64,000 bases of DNA from Evansella tamaricis (GCF_019042215.1 NZ_JAHQCS010000077.1:1-64000); one strand, 5' to 3'; shown: positions 9,424-17,864, counted from the first letter of the stretch. Translations and numbers: made by a program. The notes: generated from the sequence alone by a model not told the origin.

Positions 9424-10257
9424 TTATGAGAAAATGATTTCACTAGGCTTAGCAAGGGCATATCCTTGACCATAATGGACGCCCATTTTTTTTAAATAAA
9501 GCAAATCTTCCTTTTGCTCGATACCTTCTGCAATGAGTTTTGTTCCCGTTTCGTTGGCAAAATCCAGTAGTAAGCTTACCATCTTCTGCTGTGATTTACT
9601 TATGTGAATGTTATGTATTAACGAACGATCAACTTTGAGAAATTCAGGTGTGAGGTGTACTAGTGCTTTGAGACTGTTAAACCCACTTCCAGCATCATCT
9701 ACTGCAATGCGAAATCCTTGGGAACGATAGTTTGATAGGACACGTTCAAACATCAAATAGTCAGTAACCGATTGTTTTTCTGTAATTTCAAAAATGATTT
9801 GGTGAGGTTGGATGTTGTAATCTTGAAGTAGTTTCATTGTTTCCCCGGTTTTATAATCAGAATCCATTAGCACTTGAGGGTGGACATTTAAGAATAATAG
9901 TCGGTCTTTGTGCCATGGATTCGAAAGACTACTTTGATAAAACTTTGTTAACGCTTGATTCCTACAAAGCAAATCTATCTTAAATACTTGGTTAGTTTTG
10001 CCGATAAAATCATAAAATTTCTCAGTAGATGGGAAGGATTTTGACAATGGTGGTCGATTTAACGCTTCGTATCCAAGTGTTTTCTCTTCTTGAAGGGAGA
10101 ATATCGGCTGAAAAAAAGTAGTCATACGCTTATATCTTATAATCTTCATTAATGTAAGATATTTGTTTATTTCAATAGAGGTTATACGATTGAGTTGATT
10201 TGAGCGAATGTAGGAAAAGATATCCGTTACGGGCTGGTAAATATTTATTGTTTTCAT
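9424..10257 (-). CDS. EAL-domain c-di-GMP phosphodiesterase
   Basis: A 277-residue soluble protein; the ATG at 10257 follows AGAAAGGT, whereas an upstream in-frame start would add residues without a ribosome site. It carries TFFQPIFSL, the signature motif GYEALNRP, an NVHPQVL strand, the metal ligand segment FEITEKQ, then DDAGSGFNSLKAL and AEGIEQKEDL. All motifs needed for hydrolysis of c-di-GMP to pGpG appear present. About 60 residues of unknown function precede the domain. It is the first gene of a two-gene unit with the CBS-GGDEF cyclase. Confidence 0.87.
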   Translation of the reverse strand: MKTINIYQPVTDIFSYIRSNQLNRITSIEINKYLTLMKIIRYKRMTTFFQPIFSLQEEKTLGYEALNRPPLSKSFPSTEKFYDFIGKTNQVFKIDLLCRNQALTKFYQSSLSNPWHKDRLLFLNVHPQVLMDSDYKTGETMKLLQDYNIQPHQIIFEITEKQSVTDYLMFERVLSNYRSQGFRIAVDDAGSGFNSLKALVHLTPEFLKVDRSLIHNIHISKSQQKMVSLLLDFANETGTKLIAEGIEQKEDLLYLKKMGVHYGQGYALAKPSEIIFS

Positions 10258-10386
10258 TAATATAATTACCTTTCTACAAGAAAAATATCGAAATATGTCA
10301 TCATAAGGATAGCATGCTAAATTAAACAAAAGATAAAGGAAATGTAAATGTTTCATTAAGAAATGGAAAAGGAGGGCCTTAAGTCA

Positions 10387-10442
10387 AATATCACTTAGGC
10401 CATAGTAAGGTAGCTTTTCCTTCCTATGGCCTAAGTGATATT
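10387..10442. repeat. Large perfect inverted repeat
   Basis: AATATCACTTAGGCCATAG (10387-10405) is matched exactly by its reverse complement at 10424-10442. A further 4 pairs follow one mismatch, around an 8-base loop. It lies between the metallo-hydrolase stop and the EAL gene start. No clear T-run follows on the minus strand, so it is not a standard terminator. Confidence 0.85.
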
Positions 10443-10504
10443 AGGATACTTTGACAGGCATAGTGGGGGTTCTTTTCGACTAACCATACGTTATTATCTG
10501 TTCC

Positions 10505-11350
10505 CTAGTTAACATATCTTCCATAATCAGGTTTAGCAATATCATCAAAGTTTTTGACCAATTTATTTAAACTCTTTGTTAACAATTCACCAATCATAGG
10601 TTGACCATGTCCTGTAACTGCGACAGATGGTTTTAATTCGGCTAACTTAATGACAGATTCCTTGGCAGATTTCCAATCTGGTGTCAAATACCTTGGAGGT
10701 CCACTGATCTCTAATTCTTGGGTTAAAACTTTGTAGAGGTATTCTTGTTTAACAGTAACAAAAGCATCACCTACGATTAACGCTTTATCATTGTCTCTAA
10801 ACAAAGAGACATGACCTGGTGAGTGGCCAGGAGTATGTATCCATTTAAAACCAGGCGTATTAGGTACAGAACCATCAGAAGGTAAAGGTTTAACATTGTT
10901 TCCTAAGTTAATTGGTTCATTAGGAAACAGCGGTGACAATTTAGCAACCATCCCCCCTTCGACAGTGGAATCTGGTTCTGGATAGCTCTTTTGCCCAATT
11001 AAGAAGGGCATTTCTAACTCATGTGCATAGACAGGTACGTTCCAATGTTCTACTAGTTCAATTATAGCCCCCACATGGTCAAAGTGACCGTGCGTTAATA
11101 TAATTGACTGTGGGCGACTGCTTTTACCGAATCGACTTTCAACCACTGATATAATTTCTTTTGCTGAATTTGGCATCCCCGCATCAACTAATACAAATTC
11201 ATTTGTTATGGGGTTACCAATCAAATGAATATTAACTATTTTTACTGTATAACTGTAAAGGTCTGATAGTACCTCTAAACCTACGCCACTCCCAATAGAA
11301 GTTGTCGGAATGGATTTATAATCACTTCCATAATTCATTTGCTCGTCCAT
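10505..11350 (-). CDS. Metallo-beta-lactamase-fold hydrolase
   Basis: A 281-residue protein of the MBL superfamily. The zinc motif HGHFDH is at about residues 87-92, with further ligands in HTPGHSPGH and GDAF, and a final GHGQP. The ATG at 11350 is preceded by GGGAGGGAATATTT; a TTG 6 codons earlier lies inside that ribosome site. No N-terminal export signal is seen, so it is cytoplasmic. Related Bacillus proteins (YobT/YtnP-like) include lactonases, but the substrate cannot be assigned. A large palindrome follows the gene. Confidence 0.85.
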   Translation of the reverse strand: MDEQMNYGSDYKSIPTTSIGSGVGLEVLSDLYSYTVKIVNIHLIGNPITNEFVLVDAGMPNSAKEIISVVESRFGKSSRPQSIILTHGHFDHVGAIIELVEHWNVPVYAHELEMPFLIGQKSYPEPDSTVEGGMVAKLSPLFPNEPINLGNNVKPLPSDGSVPNTPGFKWIHTPGHSPGHVSLFRDNDKALIVGDAFVTVKQEYLYKVLTQELEISGPPRYLTPDWKSAKESVIKLAELKPSVAVTGHGQPMIGELLTKSLNKLVKNFDDIAKPDYGRYVN

Positions 11351-11368
11351 AAATATTCCCTCCCACAA

Positions 11369-11680
11369 AAGTTAATCGAATATAATGTTTCCTTAAATAA
11401 TTTTTATATGAAATAAATTGAAAAATTGGAGTGGTATATTATTGAATATAGATGAGCAATATCTGAACAAAAAATGAAAGCGATAAGCAAATTAGCAACC
11501 AGTGGTAGTGTGTAGTGAATATTTAGCAACATAAAAACAATGGCACGAATAATCTTCGTACCATTTTCGAAAATATTTTTAATAATCAGTCGTATATGAA
11601 TTCCAATAACCTACCCAAGCTGGATAGGGCCTTATAAAGGCATAGTAACGGTCACTGCCATTATACTGAGACTCCACCTA
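11369..11680. other. Intergenic region without recognised feature
   Basis: AT-rich and non-coding, upstream of the MBL gene on the minus strand. I see no open frame, known RNA or strong palindrome. Confidence 0.35.
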
Positions 11681-11689
11681 ATTAGAGGC

Positions 11690-11721
11690 CACTGAAAAAG
11701 TTTAAAACCACTTTTTCAGTG
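11690..11721. terminator. Bidirectional terminator-like hairpin, copy 1
   Basis: CACTGAAAAAGT (11690-11701) pairs perfectly with ACTTTTTCAGTG (11710-11721). A CCTTTTATTT stretch follows. A related hairpin lies 60 bases on, so this is one of two copies of the same palindrome. Confidence 0.6.
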
Positions 11722-11762
11722 CCTTTTATTTGTATGGCAATGGCTACGCTCATTGCTTAGAG

Positions 11763-11800
11763 GGACTGTAAAAGTGGAAAAGCACCACTTTTTCAGTGCC
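11763..11800. repeat. Hairpin related to the one at 11690, copy 2
   Basis: GGACTGTAAAAGTGG (11763-11777) pairs with CCACTTTTTCAGTGCC (11785-11800), with one mismatch and one bulge. The right arm repeats the arm of copy 1. It lies 31 bases downstream of the 39-residue minus-strand gene and may terminate it. Confidence 0.55.
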
Positions 11801-11831
11801 ATCCCTAATTAGGGCTACTTATCGAAAATCA

Positions 11832-11951
11832 TTAAAATATCCCCTTAAAGAAACTAGCCACTACCCTCGGGAAAAATAAAGCGATGTCTATCAAAAAATC
11901 AAACCACAACCAAGCAGAAGAATCTTTATCCCGTTTTCTTTTTTTGCCCAT
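11832..11951 (-). CDS. 39-residue membrane mini-protein
   Basis: ATG at 11951 is preceded by GAGGAGGTAATTCGC, an excellent ribosome site, which is the main reason to believe this short gene. The product begins with a basic stretch (MGKKRKRDKDSS) followed by one hydrophobic amphipathic helix (WLWFDFLIDIALFFPRVV) and ends KGIF. This layout suggests a membrane-anchored peptide with a cytoplasmic basic head. I do not recognise the family. It could be a small membrane regulator or a toxin-like peptide; nothing adjacent settles this. Confidence 0.6.
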   Translation of the reverse strand: MGKKRKRDKDSSAWLWFDFLIDIALFFPRVVASFFKGIF

Positions 11952-12134
11952 GCGAATTACCTCCTCAGAAATGCACTTTATTTCCCATACGAATCAAGGG
12001 AAATGAGGTTTCACCAAAGTTCCCTACACATAAGATAGGAAACACGGGGACAAGGCTCCAACAACTGAGTTGTGGTACTCAGCATTTACTTGAAGAGGCA
12101 TTAAAGGTAACGTTTATCCCTGCTGCCCACTGAG

Positions 12135-12422
12135 TTATTTACTGGCACTTCTACGAGAATAGAGAGACTTCATTTCATGGAAAAGTGTTTTATAGTTTAA
12201 TAGGAGGTGGTTTAATATCAGAGCTGTCATAGTAAATGCAAAAAACGTATGAATTTGAATTAAATGATGTTTATCAAATCCCAAAAATGTCCAACCAGTT
12301 TCCCGTGCAATTCTTCCTGTTGGTGATAACCAAAGAGAAAAGCCAGTTGAGAATAGAAGTAGAAACAGGACAACCAACAAAGTGGAGATAACACCTTTCA
12401 ACAAAAGTCTATTCCTTTTCAT
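12135..12422 (-). CDS. DUF4405-type membrane protein
   Basis: A 95-residue protein with two long hydrophobic helices (LLVVLFLLLFSTGFSLWL and HTFFAFTMTALILNHLL) and paired histidines (KHH, QIH, NHL) spaced as in the DUF4405 family, which resembles the haem-binding helices of b-type cytochromes. The ATG at 12422 is chosen because GGAGAATTAAT precedes it; an ATG 6 codons upstream, after AAAGGTG, is also possible. Haem binding is an inference. No partner reductase is nearby. Confidence 0.65.
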   Translation of the reverse strand: MKRNRLLLKGVISTLLVVLFLLLFSTGFSLWLSPTGRIARETGWTFLGFDKHHLIQIHTFFAFTMTALILNHLLLNYKTLFHEMKSLYSRRSASK

Positions 12423-12440
12423 ATTAATTCTCCGTTCCAT

Positions 12441-12755
12441 TTTTATTTGACACCTTTGTTTATAACAAATAATTGACTGGAACTTTTACCGCCACTAGTT
12501 ACTCCCCCATTAAACTGCTATTCCAATTTTCTTCATTAAAAATACTCCTTTTCATTCTAAAGGAGGGGGTGTGGAAAATACCATGGAGTATACCCGATTT
12601 CCTCTATATAGTGTAGACGCTAATCATTTCAACTTTGTTCCATTGCATAAATATTGAGAAATAGTCAGGTTAAATCCTTCCACGCCCGACACCACACGGG
12701 ACAAAGTTCCCTCCTGTCCCAAAATGATATAATCGTATAAAAAGTAGGTGATTCG
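12441..12755. other. Intergenic region with a possible 8-codon leader peptide
   Basis: A minus-strand mini-frame at 12510-12536 (MKKIGIAV, then TAA) has a very good ribosome site, AAAAGGAGTATTTTTA. It could be a leader peptide for the DUF4405 gene or the stub of a lost gene. A GGGACA/TGTCCC palindrome fragment lies near 12698-12720. Nothing else is recognisable. Confidence 0.3.
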
Positions 12756-13481
12756 ATGTATTTGAAGAGAATAACCCTTTTACGTGAAAACATTCCTTCC
12801 TTTGAGAAGTATCCCTTTTCGATTCCTTCCATAAAGGAACTAGATACGATTCATTTTACTGGCAAAGTGACTTTTTTTGTGGGGGAAAACGGATCCGGGA
12901 AGTCGACCTTACTGGAGGCGATTGCCGAAAAGACCGGGTTCAACACGGCTGGTGGAGGGCGGAACAATAGCTACAACATCCACGCCGCAGACGCTGATCT
13001 TGCCGATTTTTTAAGACTTTCCTGGATGCCGAAGATCACAAATGGATTTTTCCTACGGGCAGAATCCTTCTATCAATTTGCTACCCACATCGATGAGGTC
13101 GCAGAGGAGGATCCGATTGTCCTTGATGGTTATGGTGGACGATCATTGCACCAACAGTCCTATGGCGAATCTTTTCTTTCCCTTTTCACGAATCGGTTCG
13201 GTGGGAAAGCAATCTATTTACTAGATGAGCCAGAGGCCGCCCTGTCCCCGCAGAGACAACTATCCTTTCTGCGAATCATCCATGACCTGACCACTCGGGA
13301 GAACTGCCAGTTTATCATTGCCACCCATTCCCCAATTCTTTTGGGATATCCCGGTGCAACAATCTTGAGCTTTGATGATGAAAAAATAGAGTCGGTCGAA
13401 TACGAGCGGACGGACCACTTTCAAATCACGAGCTATTTCTTAAACAATCGAGAGAAATTTTTGAAGGATATTCTGGAGTAG
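12756..13481 (+). CDS. AAA/ABC-type ATPase of the COG3910 group
   Basis: A 241-residue soluble ATPase. Walker A is GENGSGKST (43-51), a signature-like SYGESFLSLF lies near residue 133, and Walker B is IYLLDEPEAALSP, followed by the switch histidine in IIATHSPIL. This is the ABC/SMC-like layout of stand-alone predicted ATPases (COG3910) without a membrane partner. The length is normal for the group. The physiological role is unknown. It is a single gene, with GTAGGTGATTCG as ribosome site. Confidence 0.87.
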   Translation: MYLKRITLLRENIPSFEKYPFSIPSIKELDTIHFTGKVTFFVGENGSGKSTLLEAIAEKTGFNTAGGGRNNSYNIHAADADLADFLRLSWMPKITNGFFLRAESFYQFATHIDEVAEEDPIVLDGYGGRSLHQQSYGESFLSLFTNRFGGKAIYLLDEPEAALSPQRQLSFLRIIHDLTTRENCQFIIATHSPILLGYPGATILSFDDEKIESVEYERTDHFQITSYFLNNREKFLKDILE

Positions 13482-13610
13482 GTTGATCGGAGTCCCAAAA
13501 TAGCTTGTTCCTTTGGTATAAAGGAGACCTTTTTTGCCATTGCAAGGAGCAGTTATTTCGTTTACCCTTGGGTGGAGAACGTATGATTAATGATGTAAGG
13601 AGTAGTTATC

Positions 13611-14624
13611 TTGCCTGTAAAAACTGAATTTGACGAACTAATAAACTATTTTTTTCACAACAAAGAATCAGCACATGTGTATGAAGGTGCAAGGGGATAC
13701 AACAATTCCACTCGTATTCTGGAACGAGATGCTAAAAAATATAGTATGCGTATCTATGAAACGCATAAAGACGAATCAAAAGTCCGTTTAGAGCATGAGG
13801 TATTGTTAAAATTGAATGATATACATGATCTCCCGTTTCGTGTGCCTGTTCCGTTGACGAAGGATGGCTCATCTTTCCTGAGGTTGCCATCCAATAAAAT
13901 CGGATGCATTTTCAACTATATTGAGGGAGAGAATCCAGTTTTTGATACGAAAGATGTTCTTTTTTCCTATGGGGAAAGTGTGGGGCATTTAATGGATGCT
14001 TTGGGTAGTGTTGAGTTAGAGCAGCCCGTCATCTACAGGCCCTATTATGAAATTGAGCATACGCATCCTAGCTGCCCCATCAGCAAAGTAGAAGCGTGGT
14101 GTAGTAACCCGCCAAAACCGTTCATCACATTTAAAAAGGAACTTTCGTGGATTGCTACCCAACTTACCGATTTCAAACGGGGTATTCCAAAAATAAAAAC
14201 TCTACCTCACCAGTTAATCCATGGTGACTTAAATGAATCTAATGTGTTAGGAAACGGGCAACAAACGATCCATGCCATTCTCGATTTCGAATTTGCAACG
14301 AGAGATGTTCGTATCATGGAAGTTGCCGTTTGTATTTCAGAAATCCTTTCTAAAGAAACGAACGAAACCGTGTTTTTAAATAAAATTCATCACTTTTTCT
14401 CAGGTTTATCAACGAACACGAGTTTGTTGGACGAGGAAATGGTAGCATTGCCTGTGTTAATTCAACTTCGGAGACTAGATGTCTTCGTTCATTTTTTAGG
14501 GCGTTATTTAGATGGAGTTGATGATAGCTCGATACTAGAAGAACAAATCATGATTACAGCTGCTAACCCGAACTGGTTAGCTACTGGTGCTAACAAAATG
14601 CTTCGTTTATGGGAATACGAGTAA
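13611..14624 (+). CDS. Aminoglycoside-phosphotransferase-fold kinase
   Basis: A 337-residue kinase-like protein of the APH/homoserine-kinase-II superfamily. The catalytic loop HGDLNESN, about residue 205, holds the catalytic Asp, and ILDFEFAT supplies the metal-binding Asp that replaces DFG. TTG at 13611 is used as start, with AAGGAG 9 bases before it. The members phosphorylate small molecules such as antibiotics, homoserine or sugars; the substrate here cannot be told. It is followed 38 bases later by a YczE-like membrane gene on the same strand. Confidence 0.82.
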   Translation: MPVKTEFDELINYFFHNKESAHVYEGARGYNNSTRILERDAKKYSMRIYETHKDESKVRLEHEVLLKLNDIHDLPFRVPVPLTKDGSSFLRLPSNKIGCIFNYIEGENPVFDTKDVLFSYGESVGHLMDALGSVELEQPVIYRPYYEIEHTHPSCPISKVEAWCSNPPKPFITFKKELSWIATQLTDFKRGIPKIKTLPHQLIHGDLNESNVLGNGQQTIHAILDFEFATRDVRIMEVAVCISEILSKETNETVFLNKIHHFFSGLSTNTSLLDEEMVALPVLIQLRRLDVFVHFLGRYLDGVDDSSILEEQIMITAANPNWLATGANKMLRLWEYE

Positions 14625-14662
14625 TTTTTCCCTTTGTGCATGTAGCTGAGAGAGGAGAAGCC

Positions 14663-15274
14663 ATGTTTCGTTTTCTTTTGTATTTTTCAGGAATCTTACT
14701 ATCCAGTTTAGGAATTGCCCTATTTGTAAGGGCGGATGTCGGAGTAGGATCAGGGGAAGTATTTGCTATTGGATTGTCGCTTCATCTCCCTATTTCAGTA
14801 GGGGTGGGGTATATGACACTTCATCTACTAGTTGTTTTATCCAACTCCATCCTTGGAAAAATAATCCCTAACCCGTTTTGTATTATCCCAATTTTTTTAA
14901 GGGGAATAACCGTTGATTTTTGGCTATATATTCTCGATCCCTTTCATCCTATAAATCTAGTATTTCGATGGTCCCTAGTTATTATTGGACTACTATTGAT
15001 GGGGATTGGGTTAGGTTCTTACATTTTATCGAACCTCCCAAGGATCCCGGTGGACGATTTTATGTACACGCTAGCAAAAATGACAAAAATGAAAGTTCGT
15101 ACGGCTAGAACTACATTCGAGGTGACCATTGCTTTTATTGGATTTTTGTTAGGAGGCCCCGTTGGATTAGGGACAGTTGTCATCGCCTTAGGTTTAGGCC
15201 CATCTGTACTATTCTTCGTTAACCTTTTTCAAAAATGGTATCGTGGTGTTCCAAAACCAGCAAAAAGTGCCTGA
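14663..15274 (+). CDS. YczE/YyaS-like integral membrane protein
   Basis: A 203-residue protein with about five hydrophobic helices. The start FLLYFSGILLSSLGIALFVRAD followed by VGVGSGEVFAIGLS is typical of the YczE/YyaS/YitT-related family. ATG at 14663 is chosen because GAGAGGAGAAGCC precedes it; an earlier ATG at 14609 overlaps the kinase gene without a ribosome site. The transport substrate, if any, is not known. Probably co-transcribed with the kinase gene. Confidence 0.75.
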   Translation: MFRFLLYFSGILLSSLGIALFVRADVGVGSGEVFAIGLSLHLPISVGVGYMTLHLLVVLSNSILGKIIPNPFCIIPIFLRGITVDFWLYILDPFHPINLVFRWSLVIIGLLLMGIGLGSYILSNLPRIPVDDFMYTLAKMTKMKVRTARTTFEVTIAFIGFLLGGPVGLGTVVIALGLGPSVLFFVNLFQKWYRGVPKPAKSA

Positions 15275-15330
15275 TCGTGGAACACCTTTGTTCCCCTGTG
15301 ATTCAATCAAACCTCTTTACCTTACACCTT

Positions 15331-16260
15331 TCACTTTTTGCTAAACGTCTCTAGTTGATTTAACTGATGATTTATTTCTTCTTTATTAAGGTTAGAGCCA
15401 ATAATGACAATATTTGTGGGAAAATGGATTGGCTCCTTTATATAGTTCAAAACACCGTAAGCATACTGCACAATATAGGTTCCATTCGGGTCTGAATCAA
15501 GATTTATAAAGCCTTTCACTCTTAATATTGAATCTGGCATTTGCTTAAACCACTCTTCAAGACGTACCTTTTCAATGGGGACTGTAAACTGATAAGTCAT
15601 TGTCTGAACCCGTAAGTTGTCTTTTAGATGAAATTTATCTGGCTGTTTGTCAAACGTTCTCTCCCTTGAGCTAAGTGCTGATAAGGTTACATTTGAATAA
15701 TTGGTCATATGAACGTTCGCAGATGGATTTACTTCTTGAATCTCATCTTTCAATGTATTTAATTCTTTGATAGAAAACATATCTGATTTGTTTAAAATTA
15801 GATTATCTCCATGCTTCACCTGCTCAACCAATAGTCTTTCATACTGTTGTTTCATTTGACTCTTCTCCTGCCACCTTTTTAAATCAACAACCGTTACGAT
15901 TGATTTCAAATGGATATAAGGTGCTATAGTCGGTGACATACATGCATCTAGTACTTCCATGGGATGTGCTACTCCTGTTGTTTCAATGTAAATAACATCT
16001 AATTTATGTTCTTGATATAAGGAAAGTAGTTGAATTTCCAACTCATCTTTCATCGTACAACAAATACATCCCTTAAGTAATTCTTTAAGTGGTGTCTTAT
16101 CTCCTATAAGATTAGTATCCACAGAAAAATCACCAACTTCATTCATTACTACTGCTACATTTCTGCCTAGTTCTCTTTCTTCGATTAGTAAATTTTGAAG
16201 TAACGTTGTTTTCCCACTACCTAAAAAACCTGCTAATATAAATACTTCCACTTTATCCAC
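15331..16260 (-). CDS. COG0523 / CobW-type GTPase, putative metallochaperone
   Basis: A 309-residue P-loop GTPase. The N-terminal GFLGSGKTT (11-19) is Walker A, GCICC (64-68) is the metal-binding CxCC motif of the family, and ETTGVAHP and NKSD are the switch and base-recognition motifs. A CobW C-terminal domain follows from about residue 210. COG0523 proteins deliver zinc or other metals to client enzymes. The start is GTG at 16260, with GAGGGAG about 11 bases upstream. I looked for a Zur box (TCGTAATnATTACGA type) in the 370-base region upstream and did not see one. Confidence 0.88.
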   Translation of the reverse strand: MDKVEVFILAGFLGSGKTTLLQNLLIEERELGRNVAVVMNEVGDFSVDTNLIGDKTPLKELLKGCICCTMKDELEIQLLSLYQEHKLDVIYIETTGVAHPMEVLDACMSPTIAPYIHLKSIVTVVDLKRWQEKSQMKQQYERLLVEQVKHGDNLILNKSDMFSIKELNTLKDEIQEVNPSANVHMTNYSNVTLSALSSRERTFDKQPDKFHLKDNLRVQTMTYQFTVPIEKVRLEEWFKQMPDSILRVKGFINLDSDPNGTYIVQYAYGVLNYIKEPIHFPTNIVIIGSNLNKEEINHQLNQLETFSKK

Positions 16261-16628
16261 GATAGACTAAACTCCCTCATACATTTTGTTTTGATTTATT
16301 TGCTAAGTGCCTGAATGTCATAGTGCACGATTACCCTCTAACCGGTCAAATATTCAGACGCTTTCTAAGCTTTTCAAAAACTAACACTAAATAATTCCTC
16401 ATAAGGAATTGGTATTTAAGATCATTGTATCTTTTGCTAATGTCATTCATTCATCTAACTATACCACGCCTCCCGCAGCATTCGTTAATCAACTGAAAAA
16501 AAGCCCTCCAAAAAGTTATATGTGTTACTACCTGTTTCAAAATTGCTAGTTAGGTTATAGAAAAATAGAAGGGATTTCAAGACTGTTAGTTCCCTTATTT
16601 ATGGAAAGCTATGAAAGGATGAACTCAA
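16261..16628. other. Divergent intergenic region
   Basis: Lies between the divergent COG0523 and FMN-reductase genes and must hold both promoters. The only clear structure is a short inverted repeat, AATTCCT with AGGAATT, at 16394-16411. I see no coding frame. Confidence 0.4.
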
Positions 16629-17237
16629 GTGAAAGCATTATTTTTAAATTGCTCTCTTAAAGCTAGTAATGAAGCCTCTCACACAAGTGCGCTTTTAACG
16701 GAAGCAGCAGAGTGGTTTAAACGTGAAAACGTGGAAACTGAAGAATTACGAATCGCTGACTATCATATTCTCCCGGGCATGGAGCCGGATATGGGAAATG
16801 GTGATGAATGGCCAAAAATCATGAAGAAAGTTCTTCATGCTGAAATTTTAATTGTTGGAACTCCCATATGGATTGGGGAGAAAAGCAGTATTTCCACTCT
16901 CGTCATGGAGAGACTTTCTGCCTCAAGTGGAGAAACAAATGATAAGGGGCAAGGAATTTATTACAATAAAGTGGCAGGAGCCGTCGTAACAGGTAATGAA
17001 GACGGTGCGAAACAATCCGCTAAGTCCCTTTTATACGGTTTGCAGCATATAGGGTTTACAGTACCACCAAATGTAGACGCCTATTGGGTGGGAGAAGCAG
17101 GTCCTGGACCATCTTATATGGATACAAACAAGGATAACGAGTTTACTAAGGAAAATACAAAAAAGATGGCCTATAATTTAGTTCATTTCGCCAACATGCT
17201 TAAAGAGCACCCCATCCCGACGAAGGGAAATACGTAA
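16629..17237 (+). CDS. Flavodoxin-fold NAD(P)H-dependent oxidoreductase
   Basis: A 202-residue protein of the NADPH-dependent FMN reductase family. MKALFLNCSLKASNEASHTS is the first beta strand and FMN phosphate loop, and GTPIWIGEKSS is the second flavin-contact loop. GTG start, with GAAAGGATGAACTCAA upstream. Such enzymes reduce quinones, nitro- or azo-compounds with a bound FMN; the substrate is not predictable. A half-copy of the GGTGCCTGACCCC palindrome begins 5 bases after the stop. Confidence 0.85.
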   Translation: MKALFLNCSLKASNEASHTSALLTEAAEWFKRENVETEELRIADYHILPGMEPDMGNGDEWPKIMKKVLHAEILIVGTPIWIGEKSSISTLVMERLSASSGETNDKGQGIYYNKVAGAVVTGNEDGAKQSAKSLLYGLQHIGFTVPPNVDAYWVGEAGPGPSYMDTNKDNEFTKENTKKMAYNLVHFANMLKEHPIPTKGNT

Positions 17238-17241
17238 ATTC

Positions 17242-17262
17242 GGTACCTGACCCCAAGTACGG
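17242..17262. repeat. Half copy of the GGTGCCTGACCCC palindrome
   Basis: GGTACCTGACCCCAAGTACGG matches the left arm and loop start of the full copies at 22122 and 53199, but the right arm is missing. Confidence 0.55.
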
Positions 17263-17280
17263 AAGCTTGAAATTGTAAGA

Positions 17281-17483
17281 AGAGGCTGGGACATAACTAA
17301 AGTGTTTAATTGAAAATCCGAACAATACACATCGATAGCAAAGGAAATATACGAGCGTACTGTCTCTTCCTCTAAAAGCTAATGCTGACGAAGTGTATCC
17401 GTCGAGACAACTCGAAGCATTAGCAAGGAAGTAGACGCTCGTTCCTGCGGGATTAAAGGCAAGGGTGAGACCCCACAGTGCTA
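17281..17483. repeat. Left part of a long Bacillaceae palindromic element
   Basis: It starts with GAGGCTGGGACATAACT, the conserved end of a long intergenic palindrome found widely in Bacillaceae, runs through CCTGCGGGA and stops at GTGAGACCCCACAG. The right half, which should return to AGTTATGTCCCAGCCTC, is absent; sequence coding for a ribbon-helix-helix protein follows directly. The inner right-half motifs GAGGAGGCTC and CGCCCGCGG occur at the left edge of the window in another copy. Confidence 0.65.
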
Positions 17484-17722
17484 ATAATACTAAAACTAAT
17501 GATATTAATCCTCTTCTCGATGCGGCTGAAGTTGTTTCTAAAAACAAAAAGAAAAAAATAAATTTTATTGACACCCATACTAGACAAACATATTGGATAC
17601 GCAATGATATCCTTGAAGCATTAACAAAGATTGCTGGAAATGAAAAAGGAGAAAAGACGAAAATTATTAATGCAGCTCTTGAAGAACATATCCTAAAGCT
17701 AGCCGAAAACAAAGATGACTAG
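17465..17722 (+). CDS. Ribbon-helix-helix DNA-binding protein, possibly 5'-truncated
   Basis: An 85-residue frame whose only available start, GTG at 17465, lies inside the repeat's GTGAGACCCC motif. The C-terminal half (KINFIDTHTRQTYWIRNDI, then ALTKIAGNEKGEKTKIINAAL) has a basic strand and two helices as in ribbon-helix-helix repressors and plasmid copy-control proteins. The first 15 residues look unrelated. No good ribosome site precedes the GTG. I infer that the original start was lost when the repeat element arrived. A strong terminator follows. Confidence 0.6.
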   Translation: MRPHSANNTKTNDINPLLDAAEVVSKNKKKKINFIDTHTRQTYWIRNDILEALTKIAGNEKGEKTKIINAALEEHILKLAENKDD

Positions 17723-17750
17723 GATTTATCTCTAGTCATCTTTGTTTTTT
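17711..17750 (+). terminator. Strong intrinsic terminator
   Basis: AAAGATGACTAG (17711-17722) pairs perfectly with CTAGTCATCTTT (17732-17743), followed by GTTTTTTC. The left arm includes the RHH gene's stop codon. Confidence 0.88.
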
Positions 17751-17864
17751 CTTTGATTAGTATTATTATAAGGTGTTGATTATTATAACGAAAATATCCT
17801 TTCTATTTTTAGGTTTCATTCACGTACCCTGTCTGCTTAAGTAAATTTTTATAAAGTTAATGCA

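Noticed and set aside
16261-16628. Zur-controlled promoter upstream of the COG0523 gene
   Set aside because: No sequence close to the Zur consensus could be found; only an unrelated short palindrome.
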